Source of the DNA: Methanocalculus natronophilus
GTDB lineage: Archaea; Halobacteriota; Methanomicrobia; Methanomicrobiales; Methanocorpusculaceae
DNA length: 64,000 bases
Assembly: GCF_038751955.1 (NCBI RefSeq)
Contig: NZ_JBCEXH010000001.1
Location: 80,300 to 144,299 of the forward strand
Direction of reading: 5' to 3'
Shown here: positions 37,415-44,950 of the stretch, piece by piece
Numbering within the stretch: the first letter of the stretch is position 1
Layout: each line of letters opens with the position of its first letter
The notes under the pieces: model-generated
What the model was told of the DNA's origin: nothing
What the model saw: the letters and a program-made list of their open reading frames with translations, nothing else
Database searches by the model: none
Program-made: the position numbers and the translations under genes

Positions 37415-38047
37415 ATGGTTCATATATCTGATGGCATTCTTCCCATGCCGGTGGTTGCAGCCGGATGGATTATCACCATTCTCCTGCTTGCAATAACCTA
37501 TCGCTGGGCGGGCAGGCAGGATGATCTGACGCAACAGATCCCAAAACTGTCTGTGATGGTGGGTGCGTTCTTTGTTGCCTCGCTCATCCATATCGACATA
37601 CCACCGTCCAGCGCCCACCTTATCCTAAACGGGCTTGTCGGTATTGTGCTTGGTCCGCTCTCCTATATTGGCATCTTCATCGGCCTCACGCTCCAGGCGC
37701 TGCTCTTCCAGCATGGAGGTATCACCGTCATCGGTGTCAATGCCCTGATACTGGGTGTCCCCGCCCTCATCTGCTATCTCAGCTTCCTGATCGCTTCTGG
37801 ACGCGGACTGCCGCTCACGCTCATTGGCGGGATCTGTGGCGGGTTTGCCGTTTCTGCAAGTGTCTGCCTCCTGGTTGCAACCCTTGTCATCTCAGGGAGC
37901 GAATTTCGGGCAGTTGCAGGTCTCCTCGCGATTGCGCATATCCCGATTATCATCACCGAAGCGATCATAACAGGAGTGATAGTTGGATACCTGGTACGCG
38001 TGAAACCTGAATTACTACCCATACACCTGAAGGGAGAGAAAAAATGA
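37415..38047 (+). CDS. NikM/CbiM-type S component of Ni/Co ECF transporter, copy 1
   Basis: 210 residues, about six or seven membrane helices. The substrate-specific component of a nickel/cobalt energy-coupling-factor transporter. N-terminus MVHISDGILPMP, conserved HIDIPPSSAHLILNG, and QALLFQHGGITVIG. In NikM/CbiM the N-terminal amine and the second-residue histidine bind the metal. Here Val is inserted before His; removal of the initiator Met, which methionine aminopeptidase does before Val, would put His back at position 2. The ATG at 37415 has GGTGA 5 nt upstream. Overlaps the next gene by 4 bp. Ni versus Co preference cannot be told. Confidence 0.9.
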   Translation: MVHISDGILPMPVVAAGWIITILLLAITYRWAGRQDDLTQQIPKLSVMVGAFFVASLIHIDIPPSSAHLILNGLVGIVLGPLSYIGIFIGLTLQALLFQHGGITVIGVNALILGVPALICYLSFLIASGRGLPLTLIGGICGGFAVSASVCLLVATLVISGSEFRAVAGLLAIAHIPIIITEAIITGVIVGYLVRVKPELLPIHLKGEKK

Positions 38048-38523
38048 AGAGAAACACCCGATTACTCCTGGCAGGCCTGATGGTTCTGCTCCTTGCATCT
38101 GCACTCATCGCACCGGTAACAGCGCACAGGGCATATGTCGGTGCATTTCTGACCGGTGATCAGTATGATGAGGTTCTGGTCAGGGCATGGTATGAAGGAG
38201 GCTCGCCCATGGCAGGTGCTGAGATCACCATTTATGCCATCAGGGATGGCACTGAAGAGATCTACATCCAGGATACCGCTGATGAGCAGGGGTTCTATGC
38301 GTTTGATCCCGAGTGGAGAGTGACAGAGTACACAATCATCGCTGAACATACCGGTCACCGGGCAACAATGACCCTTGATCTCGCATCCGGCATAACTGCC
38401 GGACCAGGCACAGAACTCCCGGTTGCGGCACGTATTATTGCAGGGTTTGGCTACCTGGCCGGGCTTGCGGGGATTGCCATGATCTATTCGGCACAGAAGA
38501 TGCAGAAAGAACACCGGGAGTGA
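38044..38523 (+). CDS. NikL/NikN-like auxiliary subunit, copy 1
   Basis: A 159-residue protein. Signal-like helix (about 8-27, LLLAGLMVLLLASALIAPV), extracellular beta-sandwich of carboxypeptidase-regulatory/Cna-B type (about 28-125, LVRAWYEGGSPMAGAEITIYA) and a C-terminal membrane helix (about 128-150). This layout fits the NikL-type accessory subunits that accompany NikM. Cleavage after VTA would leave His as the first mature residue (HRAYVGAF). Translationally coupled to nikM-1 by ATGA. About three quarters identical to copy 2, same length. Confidence 0.8.
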   Translation: MKRNTRLLLAGLMVLLLASALIAPVTAHRAYVGAFLTGDQYDEVLVRAWYEGGSPMAGAEITIYAIRDGTEEIYIQDTADEQGFYAFDPEWRVTEYTIIAEHTGHRATMTLDLASGITAGPGTELPVAARIIAGFGYLAGLAGIAMIYSAQKMQKEHRE

Positions 38524-38745
38524 GACAAGACCCGGAGAATAGCGATCCAGAAGAGATATGCCCCCGGTGTGGTGTCGGGAGTAGTATGGGGCATCGATTC
38601 CTGGTATTTGCAGAGAGACATACCCCCATCTTTTTCATATGCTGCTCTTTTTCCCTCCCGTCTGCCAGGTGATACTCAGGCGACCTGATGGAACCAGCAT
38701 AGGGACATATGCCGGATCAAAACGAAAATTCTTTTACATTTACAC

Positions 38746-38755
38746 AATATATTTT
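38746..38755 (+). promoter_or_regulatory. TATA box of the second metal-uptake unit
   Basis: AATATATTTT in the context ACACAATATATTTTTAC matches the element before surface protein 1. The start site would lie near 38775. Confidence 0.6.
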
Positions 38756-38760
38756 TACTG

Positions 38761-38774
38761 GATCGCCTGCGATC
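38761..38774. promoter_or_regulatory. Palindrome at the start site of the second unit
   Basis: GATCGC-CT-GCGATC is a perfect 6-bp inverted repeat directly downstream of the TATA box, at the expected transcription start. It is a candidate operator, for example for a metal sensor. Confidence 0.45.
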
Positions 38775-38789
38775 AATTGAGGTATTATC

Positions 38790-39443
38790 ATGAACACAAT
38801 GAAACAAATCAGTATTGCCTGTATTTCAGTCGTATGTATCCTTGCATTCCTTTTTATGCCGGCATCGGCACACCAGGATGCTGTCGAAGACGAGATTGCC
38901 GAGATCATCGAACATGCAGATGATCTCTTTGATCTTGCAGAAGTCATCCATGATGAATCACAGGCGATCTATAGAGATGAGACAGTCTCTGAAGAGATCC
39001 GGGATCTCGCTCACCTGGTTCACATGGCAGCCCACGAGCTTGAGCATATCGCAGAACACCTGCAGGAGGATGCAGCAGAGCTTGAAATCCTTGGTGCAGA
39101 ACCCATTGCAAACCGGGCCGCAATCAACTTAATTCTCGCAGATATGAGAGAGGAGATTGCTGAATACACCGAATTACTCGATTCCCAGCATGACAACATC
39201 CATGAACTCGAGTATAATGTTTTAGAATCGCATATCCAGCATGCAGACGCAATCCATGATGCTGCACATAAGGCTGAACGCGATGCACGGCATCTGCTGA
39301 GGCATATAGATGCGCTTGAAGCAGCACTTGACGATGCTGCGTCACCACAGGCACCATCTGCGCCTGCTGAGAGCCCCGGGTTCTCTGCACTTGCCGCACT
39401 TGCGGGGATCATGGCTGTTGTGTATGCCATACGGAGGCAGTAA
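38790..39443 (+). CDS. Exported histidine-rich helical protein with archaeosortase-type tail
   Basis: 217 residues. Signal peptide (about 1-27, ending MPASA), then an almost purely helical body with 16 histidines spaced mostly 3-4 apart (HMAAHELEHIAEHL; ESHIQHADAIHDAAHKAERDA), and a C-terminal PAESPGF, hydrophobic stretch and RRQ. The tail matches that of surface protein 1, but the body is unrelated to it. Cleavage after ASA would expose an N-terminal His (HQDAVEDE). Helical histidine stripes plus surface anchoring suggest nickel/cobalt (or zinc) buffering outside the cell (inference). An ATG three codons on is an alternative start; GAGG lies 8-11 nt before 38790. Confidence 0.78.
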   Translation: MNTMKQISIACISVVCILAFLFMPASAHQDAVEDEIAEIIEHADDLFDLAEVIHDESQAIYRDETVSEEIRDLAHLVHMAAHELEHIAEHLQEDAAELEILGAEPIANRAAINLILADMREEIAEYTELLDSQHDNIHELEYNVLESHIQHADAIHDAAHKAERDARHLLRHIDALEAALDDAASPQAPSAPAESPGFSALAALAGIMAVVYAIRRQ

Positions 39444-39446
39444 GCA

Positions 39447-39465
39447 GATCTCCACCCGGGAGATC
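39447..39465 (+). terminator. Hairpin after surface protein 2
   Basis: GATCTCC-ACCCG-GGAGATC is a perfect 7-bp stem 3 nt after the stop codon. A second short stem, TCCAT...ATGGA, follows at 39475-39491. There is no long T tract, so it may be a processing or attenuation element between the surface protein and nikM-2, parallel to 37322-37338 in the first unit. Confidence 0.4.
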
Positions 39466-39548
39466 ACCTCACAATCCATTTTAGAGATGGAATCCAGATA
39501 AGAGAGACTCATATTCATTCCATAGCAACATCAAGGGAGCCAGAGACC

Positions 39549-40178
39549 ATGCACATATCTGACGGGGTTCTTCCCATGCCGGTGGTTGTAGCAGGCTGGA
39601 TCATCACCATCATCCTGCTTGCCGCCACACTTAAGTGGGCATCACGACATGGCGATATCGCAGCTGAGATACCAAAGCTCTCGGTGATGACCGGAGCATT
39701 CTTTGTCGCCTCGCTCATTCACATCGACATCCCCCCATCAAGCGCCCATCTTATCTTAAATGGCCTTGTGGGAATTGTACTTGGGCCACTCAGCTACATC
39801 GCGCTCTTCATCGGCCTGACGCTGCAGGCACTGCTCTTCCAGCACGGCGGTATAACCGTCCTCGGCATCAATGCCATGATGATCGGAATTCCTGCTCTTC
39901 TCTGCTACCTGGCATTCCTCACTGCCGCAGGGCGGCAGGTTTCCCTCCCCCTTATCGGAGGGATATCCGGCGGACTTGGTGTATTCCTGACGATGTGTAT
40001 CCTGGTTTTGATCCTCGTCATCTCCGGTTCAGAGTTTCGTGCCGTCGCTGGCGTCCTTGCTGTTGCACATATCCCGATCATCATCATAGAAGCGATTGTC
40101 ACCGGTGCGGTGATTGGATATCTCGCACGTGTCAAACCTGAATTATTGCCTTTTCAACTGAGAGGAGAGAAGAAATGA
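39549..40178 (+). CDS. NikM/CbiM-type S component of Ni/Co ECF transporter, copy 2
   Basis: 209 residues, same topology as copy 1. The N-terminus is the canonical MHISDGVLPMP with His at position 2, followed by HIDIPPSSAHLILNG and LFQHGGITVLG. GGGAG lies 11-15 nt before the ATG. It overlaps nikL-2 by 4 bp. Many silent differences from copy 1 show an old duplication, so the two proteins may serve different metals or affinities (inference). Confidence 0.92.
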   Translation: MHISDGVLPMPVVVAGWIITIILLAATLKWASRHGDIAAEIPKLSVMTGAFFVASLIHIDIPPSSAHLILNGLVGIVLGPLSYIALFIGLTLQALLFQHGGITVLGINAMMIGIPALLCYLAFLTAAGRQVSLPLIGGISGGLGVFLTMCILVLILVISGSEFRAVAGVLAVAHIPIIIIEAIVTGAVIGYLARVKPELLPFQLRGEKK

Positions 40179-40654
40179 AGAGAACTACCCGTATAGTACT
40201 GACTGGCCTGATAGCCATCCTGCTTGTATCTGCACTCATCGCACCGGTAACAGCCCACAGGGCATATGTTGGTGCGTTTATGACCGGTGATCAGTATGAT
40301 GAAGTGCTGGTCAGGGCATGGTATGAAGGGGGTACACCCATGGCAGGTGCAGAGATCACCATCTATGCAATAACTGATGGTGAAGAAGCGATCTACCTGC
40401 AGGAGACCGCTGATGAGAATGGCTTTTTTGCTTTTGAACCCAAATGGAGAGTGACAGAGTACACAATCATCGCCCAGGATACCGGTCACCGGGCAACAAT
40501 GACCCTGGATCTCGAAACAGGCATGACAACCGGAACAGACCCGGAACTCCCGCTTGCAGCACGAATCATAGCCGGGTTTGGCTACCTGACCGGGCTTGCG
40601 GGCCTTGCCATGATCTATTCGGCACGGAAGTTGCAGAGAGAAAAACAGGAGTGA
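40175..40654 (+). CDS. NikL/NikN-like auxiliary subunit, copy 2
   Basis: A 159-residue paralogue of the protein at 38044-38523: signal-like helix, extracellular beta domain with HRAYVGAF at the predicted mature N-terminus, TGHRATMTLDL, and a C-terminal membrane helix (IIAGFGYLTGLAGLAMIY). Around the signal-peptide end and the first 45 mature residues the DNA of the two copies is about 90% identical by eye, more than in the neighbouring nikM genes. Confidence 0.8.
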   Translation: MKRTTRIVLTGLIAILLVSALIAPVTAHRAYVGAFMTGDQYDEVLVRAWYEGGTPMAGAEITIYAITDGEEAIYLQETADENGFFAFEPKWRVTEYTIIAQDTGHRATMTLDLETGMTTGTDPELPLAARIIAGFGYLTGLAGLAMIYSARKLQREKQE

Positions 40655-40684
40655 GGTGCCGGGCAGGCAGAATACAGGAGATAT

Positions 40685-41449
40685 ATGGATTACCCTGATA
40701 TCGACAAATATGCCAATCTGAATTCTGCGATTCACCGGCTTGAGCCACGGTGCAAGGTGATCTCCTTCACCATCCTTATCTTCTCTGCAGTCTTTGTCGA
40801 GACGCTCCACCTTGCGCTTCTGGCCCTGCTCATCGCAATCACAATCCTGATCATCTCCCGGCTCCCGCTCGCCTTCGTCGTCAGGCGCTCAAAAGTCATC
40901 CTGGTATTTATCCTTCCCATCCTGATCCTGATGCCCCTCACCGTGCCCGGCACTCCCCTCTGGCAGGCAGGCCCGGTCATCTTCTCAGAAGAGGGTTTCT
41001 TCTTTGCGCTCCTGATCACGCTCAGATCAGTTGCTGCAATCACTCTTGTCCTGACGCTCCTTGGCACACAGCGGTTTGATACCACCCTCAAAGCACTCTC
41101 CCTCCTGAAGGTGCCGGGGATACTCATCCAGATGCTCTTCTTCACGTACCGCTACATCTATGTCATGATGGATGAGTTCCTCAGCATCTGGAGTGCAATG
41201 CGGGCAAAAGGCTATTCATTCAGGCTGAATCGGTACGGGCTGTCAATCATCGGCAATCTCGTCGGTATGCTCCTTGTGAAGAGCTACGAGCGGGCTGAGC
41301 GAGTCTTCCTTGGGATGCAGGCAAAAGGCTACCAGGGCAGGCCAATGAGTTTCGCACCGTTTGCAATCAGGAGATCTGATTGTTTTATGTGTCTGATCCT
41401 CATATCCATTGCAGGAGGACTCCTGATTTATCCACTGGTGATCACATGA
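40685..41449 (+). CDS. NikQ/CbiQ transmembrane (T) component of ECF transporter
   Basis: 254 residues, about five or six membrane helices. It couples the S component to the ATPase. The two coupling-helix motifs are visible as SAMRAKGYSFRL and GMQAKGYQGRP. GGAGATAT lies just before the ATG, and the stop overlaps the ATPase gene (ATGA). Only one Q gene serves both M copies in this locus. Confidence 0.92.
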   Translation: MDYPDIDKYANLNSAIHRLEPRCKVISFTILIFSAVFVETLHLALLALLIAITILIISRLPLAFVVRRSKVILVFILPILILMPLTVPGTPLWQAGPVIFSEEGFFFALLITLRSVAAITLVLTLLGTQRFDTTLKALSLLKVPGILIQMLFFTYRYIYVMMDEFLSIWSAMRAKGYSFRLNRYGLSIIGNLVGMLLVKSYERAERVFLGMQAKGYQGRPMSFAPFAIRRSDCFMCLILISIAGGLLIYPLVIT

Positions 41450-42357
41450 AGGAAGCCGTGACAATAGAGAACTTACACCATCACTACCCGGACGGCACCG
41501 TCTCCCTGAAGGAGATCTCACTCACTGTCCATGAGGGAGAGCGGCTTGCCATCATCGGGCAGAACGGTGCCGGGAAGACCACCCTCTTCCTCCACTTAAA
41601 CGGCTCTATCAAGAGCATGGAAGATAATGTGCATATCTTCGGGCAGAATGTCCGCCACATGAAGATTGAGGAGCGGATACAGAAGGTCGGCGTCGTCTTC
41701 CAGGATCCCGACGACCAGCTCTTCATGCCCACGCTCTACGATGATGTGGCATTTGGCCCAACCAACATGGGACTCTCACGTGAGGACGTGGACAGGCGGG
41801 TTCGTGAAGCCCTTGAGACAGTCGGGCTCACCGGGTTTGAAGACCGTGTCCCCCACCATATGAGCTATGGCGAGAAGAAGCGTGCTGCCCTTGCCGCTGT
41901 CCTCTCAATGGAGCCGAGGATACTGATTCTGGATGAACCGACTGCAAACCTAGACCCAAAAAACCGTGCACTCCTGATCCAGCTGATTAACCGGCTGAAC
42001 CAGGAGAAGGGTATCACCACCATCGTTGCCATGCATGATGTGAATGCCGTCTCGCAGATGGCTGACCGGGTGGTGGTTTTGAATACCACAATCGTTGCAG
42101 ATGGCAAGCCAAACAGCATCTTCTCTGACGGGGATCTTTTGAAGAAGAACAACCTCGAAGCACCGGAAGTCTACAAGCTCTTCAGGATCATGGAGTGTTA
42201 CGGGTATTGCTGCTCTGATCATCCTCCGCTTGCGGCACATGATGCTCCCGGCGCCTTTGATACATCACTTATGGCAAACGGGGGGGCAATTACATTGAAG
42301 AGGCATCAGCGAACCGAAGAGGAGCTTCTGAACCTGCTGGCAAACTTTGAATACTGA
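41446..42357 (+). CDS. NikO/CbiO ATP-binding component of ECF transporter
   Basis: 303 residues. Walker A GQNGAGKTTLFLHL (about 37-50), Q-loop FQDPDDQLFM typical of ECF ATPases, signature HHMSYGEKKRAALA, Walker B ILILDEPTANLD and switch His in VAMHDVNAV. A C-terminal extension of about 60 residues follows the ATPase fold and includes a cysteine pair (CYGYCCSDH), a possible metal-sensing tail (inference). The ATG at 41446 is chosen for its overlap with the Q gene. Confidence 0.94.
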   Translation: MKEAVTIENLHHHYPDGTVSLKEISLTVHEGERLAIIGQNGAGKTTLFLHLNGSIKSMEDNVHIFGQNVRHMKIEERIQKVGVVFQDPDDQLFMPTLYDDVAFGPTNMGLSREDVDRRVREALETVGLTGFEDRVPHHMSYGEKKRAALAAVLSMEPRILILDEPTANLDPKNRALLIQLINRLNQEKGITTIVAMHDVNAVSQMADRVVVLNTTIVADGKPNSIFSDGDLLKKNNLEAPEVYKLFRIMECYGYCCSDHPPLAAHDAPGAFDTSLMANGGAITLKRHQRTEEELLNLLANFEY

Positions 42358-42435
42358 ATTATATGTGCGCGGGATCAAAAGTGAACAGGATCAAAAAAGA
42401 GTAATGTGAGTTGGAGATACACATACCATTAGGTG

Positions 42436-42443
42436 TTATAAAT
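42436..42443 (+). promoter_or_regulatory. TATA box of the CbiA/CfbB gene
   Basis: TTATAAAT lies 60 bp before the ATG at 42504. A start near 42465 would leave a leader carrying the strong ribosome-binding site AAAGGAGAT. Confidence 0.6.
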
Positions 42444-42503
42444 CTGCATCAGGCAGACGATCAGGTTCAAAATGCCATTCTGGTCACATAAAGGAGATAT
42501 TGC

Positions 42504-43847
42504 ATGCCAAAGAGAGAGATACGAATCCCACGAATCATAATCGCAGGCACCCACAGCGGATGCGGCAAGACAACGATTGCAACCGGGCTGATGGGAGCGC
42601 TTGCCGCCCGTGGGCTGACTGTCCAGCCCTTCAAGGTCGGGCCCGACTTCATTGACCCGACCCACCATACCGAGATCTGCGGCCGGGGTTCACGGAACCT
42701 TGACCCTTTCATGATGGGGAGGGATGAGGTTCTCCGCACCTTCGTCTCGGCATCTGAGGGAGCAGATATCGCCGTCATCGAAGGGGTGATGGGGCTCTTT
42801 GACGGGGTCGACGGGACAGCAGAATCAAGCACTGCCGATGTCGCAAAAATCCTCTCCTCCCCGGTTATCCTTGCCTGTGATGTGAAAGGGATGAGCCGGA
42901 GCGTCCACGCATTGATCCTTGGGTACACGGCCTATGATCCGGATGTCCCCTTTGCAGGCGTCATCTACAACCGGGGCGGATCTGATCGCCACCGCAGGAT
43001 GATTGGCACTGATCAGGACCTGCAGACACTTGGCTGGATTCCCCGGCGGGATGACCTGCAGGTGAAGAGCCGCCACCTCGGCCTCACAATGGCTGGTGAA
43101 GGCGAGGGTATGCGTGCCAGCAGGACTGTGGTGGAAGAGTGCTGTGATCTGGAGGAGATCATCCGGGCAGCATCCGCAGCTCCCCCGCTCCTGCAGCAGG
43201 TTGACGATGTGAGCAATGCGAACACGAGGGTTCGGATCGGTGTTGCAATGGATGCAGCATTCTGTTTTTATTATGCAGAGAACCTCACAAAACTGAGGAG
43301 AGCGGGAGCAGATCTCACCTTCTTCTCACCCATGACTGATCCGCTTCCGGATGTCGATGCACTCTACCTCGGCGGCGGCTACCCCGAACTGTATGCGGAA
43401 GCACTTGAGAAGAGTCCGTGCAGGCACCAGATCAGAAGGGCCGCTGATAATGGACTTCCAATATTTGGGGAGTGCGGAGGGCTCATCTACCTCTCCCGTT
43501 CGCTTCAGACACATGAGAGAACGTCGGCTGGTGTCGGTGCCATTTCTGCTGATGCTCTGATGAAGAGCCGGTTCCAGGCACTCGGATATGTCGACGGAAC
43601 CGTCACCGGCGACGCATCACGTCTCCCCGGAAGCCTCAACTTCCGTGGCCATGAGTTCCACTACTCTGCCATCACCCCGGATACCGACTGCCGGTATGCC
43701 TTCTCCCTCAGACGAGGCAAAGGTATTATGGATGGAAAAGACGGTATCATAGAGGGGAACACAATCGCCGGATACACCCACGTCTATTTCACACAACAGT
43801 TTGCAGATGCGCTTCTTCGGTTTGCCGGAACAAACAGATCAGAATGA
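42504..43847 (+). CDS. Cobyrinate or Ni-sirohydrochlorin a,c-diamide synthase (CbiA/CfbB family)
   Basis: 447 residues. ATP-dependent amidation of the a and c side chains using glutamine. An N-terminal DTB-synthetase-like domain has the P-loop GTHSGCGKTT (15-24) and KVGPDFIDPTHH. A C-terminal class I glutamine amidotransferase domain has the nucleophile in FGECGGLIYLS (C324) and RGHEFHYS. CbiA works on cobyrinate and CfbB on the coenzyme F430 precursor; the two cannot be separated safely by eye. The position after a cobalt pathway and a Ni/Co transporter is compatible with either. Own promoter. Confidence 0.87.
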   Translation: MPKREIRIPRIIIAGTHSGCGKTTIATGLMGALAARGLTVQPFKVGPDFIDPTHHTEICGRGSRNLDPFMMGRDEVLRTFVSASEGADIAVIEGVMGLFDGVDGTAESSTADVAKILSSPVILACDVKGMSRSVHALILGYTAYDPDVPFAGVIYNRGGSDRHRRMIGTDQDLQTLGWIPRRDDLQVKSRHLGLTMAGEGEGMRASRTVVEECCDLEEIIRAASAAPPLLQQVDDVSNANTRVRIGVAMDAAFCFYYAENLTKLRRAGADLTFFSPMTDPLPDVDALYLGGGYPELYAEALEKSPCRHQIRRAADNGLPIFGECGGLIYLSRSLQTHERTSAGVGAISADALMKSRFQALGYVDGTVTGDASRLPGSLNFRGHEFHYSAITPDTDCRYAFSLRRGKGIMDGKDGIIEGNTIAGYTHVYFTQQFADALLRFAGTNRSE

Positions 43848-44948
43848 GAAGGTTCCGTACTTTCCGCCGCCGCCCGGATGCAGGACTACCGTTCCCTCAC
43901 GGAAGGCGGCGACTGCATCTCCAACACCCGGATGCACATCCCGGATCTCTGCAACAGGCAGATCAAGCAGGATTGAGAGTTCATTGCCAAACGTTTCAAT
44001 CAGCTCATCATAGAGAGCGCGGCATCTCTTCGTCCGTGGAGAGCTGGTGCCGAGCCGGTTTGCGATGATCTCGGCAAGCGGGATGATATGGATATACGGC
44101 GGCCTCTCTGTCACCTCGCTGCCTGAGAGTTCGCGGGCGCGGTCCGAGACGCCTTTCTTGATCCGCCCCCGATCATGCGGACATTTCCATTTCAGGCGAG
44201 CTGCCTCCTCAAGCGTAAACTGTGAATAGCACCGGGTGCAGGCAGTCCGGTTGTACTTCCCTTCTTCGGGGAAAAAGCCGATATTCATCAGTATCTGCAT
44301 ATTCCTGACAGCGGAAAAGACCGAAGCGACTGTTCGATCTCCAAGATCAAGCACCGTACATTCGCGTCCAAGCTTCTCCGGCACCGGGCTGTGGGCATCG
44401 GAGTTTGTCAGAAACGGGATGCCGGTAAGCTCGCTGATCCCGGCACCATCACGGCTGTCTGCTGAGAGCCCCAGTTCAAGAAAAAAGACCTCTTCGTCAC
44501 CATAACAGTCAGCAAGCGAAGACCAGGCAGAATAGACAGAACGCCAGGGTGTGAAGGCGTGTGCAGGGCCGATCACCCCGCCAGCCTCATGGACGATTTT
44601 TGCAATCTCCTCACCATGCAGCCTGACATGCGGCCTGCCTGCAGTCTCAAGGTGGGAGCAGTACGGCGTGAGCAGCTCCTGCATCACCTGGAAAGAATCA
44701 AATGTCTCTGCCATGATGAGATGATGGACACGATTCAGATCCTCAACTTCTGCTGTCGGGACAACAACGATATCAGCAGCTGTATCCTCCCACATACTCC
44801 GCCATTTCGGGTGCAGCGCATCACCACTCCCGATAACGCCGATACCCTTGGTCAGGCAGCCGGAGAGGATACGGTCAGGAACCATATCCTTTGAGGTTGC
44901 CATCGAAAAACAGGAATGAATATGGAGATCCGCAGCAGTTTTGATCAT
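43839..44948 (-). CDS. Endonuclease Q (PHP-family DNA-damage endonuclease)
   Basis: Cuts DNA 5' of deaminated bases and abasic sites in archaea. The 369 residues have the PHP metal motif DLHIHSCFSMATSKDM at the N-terminus, GSGDALHP, FLTNSDAHSP and the C-terminal GGGGKYG. The zinc ribbon reads CTRCYSQF...KCPHDRGRIKKGV: the fourth zinc-ligand position is Asp rather than the usual Cys. The 3' end overlaps the convergent CbiA/CfbB gene by 9 bp. Confidence 0.87.
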   Translation of the reverse strand: MIKTAADLHIHSCFSMATSKDMVPDRILSGCLTKGIGVIGSGDALHPKWRSMWEDTAADIVVVPTAEVEDLNRVHHLIMAETFDSFQVMQELLTPYCSHLETAGRPHVRLHGEEIAKIVHEAGGVIGPAHAFTPWRSVYSAWSSLADCYGDEEVFFLELGLSADSRDGAGISELTGIPFLTNSDAHSPVPEKLGRECTVLDLGDRTVASVFSAVRNMQILMNIGFFPEEGKYNRTACTRCYSQFTLEEAARLKWKCPHDRGRIKKGVSDRARELSGSEVTERPPYIHIIPLAEIIANRLGTSSPRTKRCRALYDELIETFGNELSILLDLPVAEIRDVHPGVGDAVAAFREGTVVLHPGGGGKYGTFSF

Positions 44949-44950
44949 AC

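Larger units (their letters stand above)
37415..38523 (+). repeat. Duplicated M-L gene pair, copy 1
   Basis: The pair at 37415-38523 is paralogous, gene for gene and in the same order, to 39549-40654. Both pairs have an M-L overlap of ATGA and both follow a histidine-rich surface protein gene. Confidence 0.85.
38524..38789 (+). other. 266-bp gap between the two uptake units
   Basis: No gene seen. It contains a long-range stem TGCCCC (38559-38564)/GGGGCA (38588-38593), two near-identical 14-mers (AGAGATATGCCCCC and AGAGACATACCCCC), and T5 tracts near 38630 and 38648 that may end the first transcript. The TATA box and palindrome of the second unit lie at its right end. Confidence 0.5.
39549..40654 (+). 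repeat. Duplicated M-L gene pair, copy 2
   Basis: Paralogous to 37415-38523. Only this copy is followed by the energising Q and O genes. Confidence 0.85.

Noticed and set aside
38524-38789. Bacterial-type NiCo riboswitch or structural RNA gene in the gap between uptake units
   Set aside because: Only short repeats and one long-range stem are visible, not the four-way junction of that riboswitch; not enough for an RNA gene.
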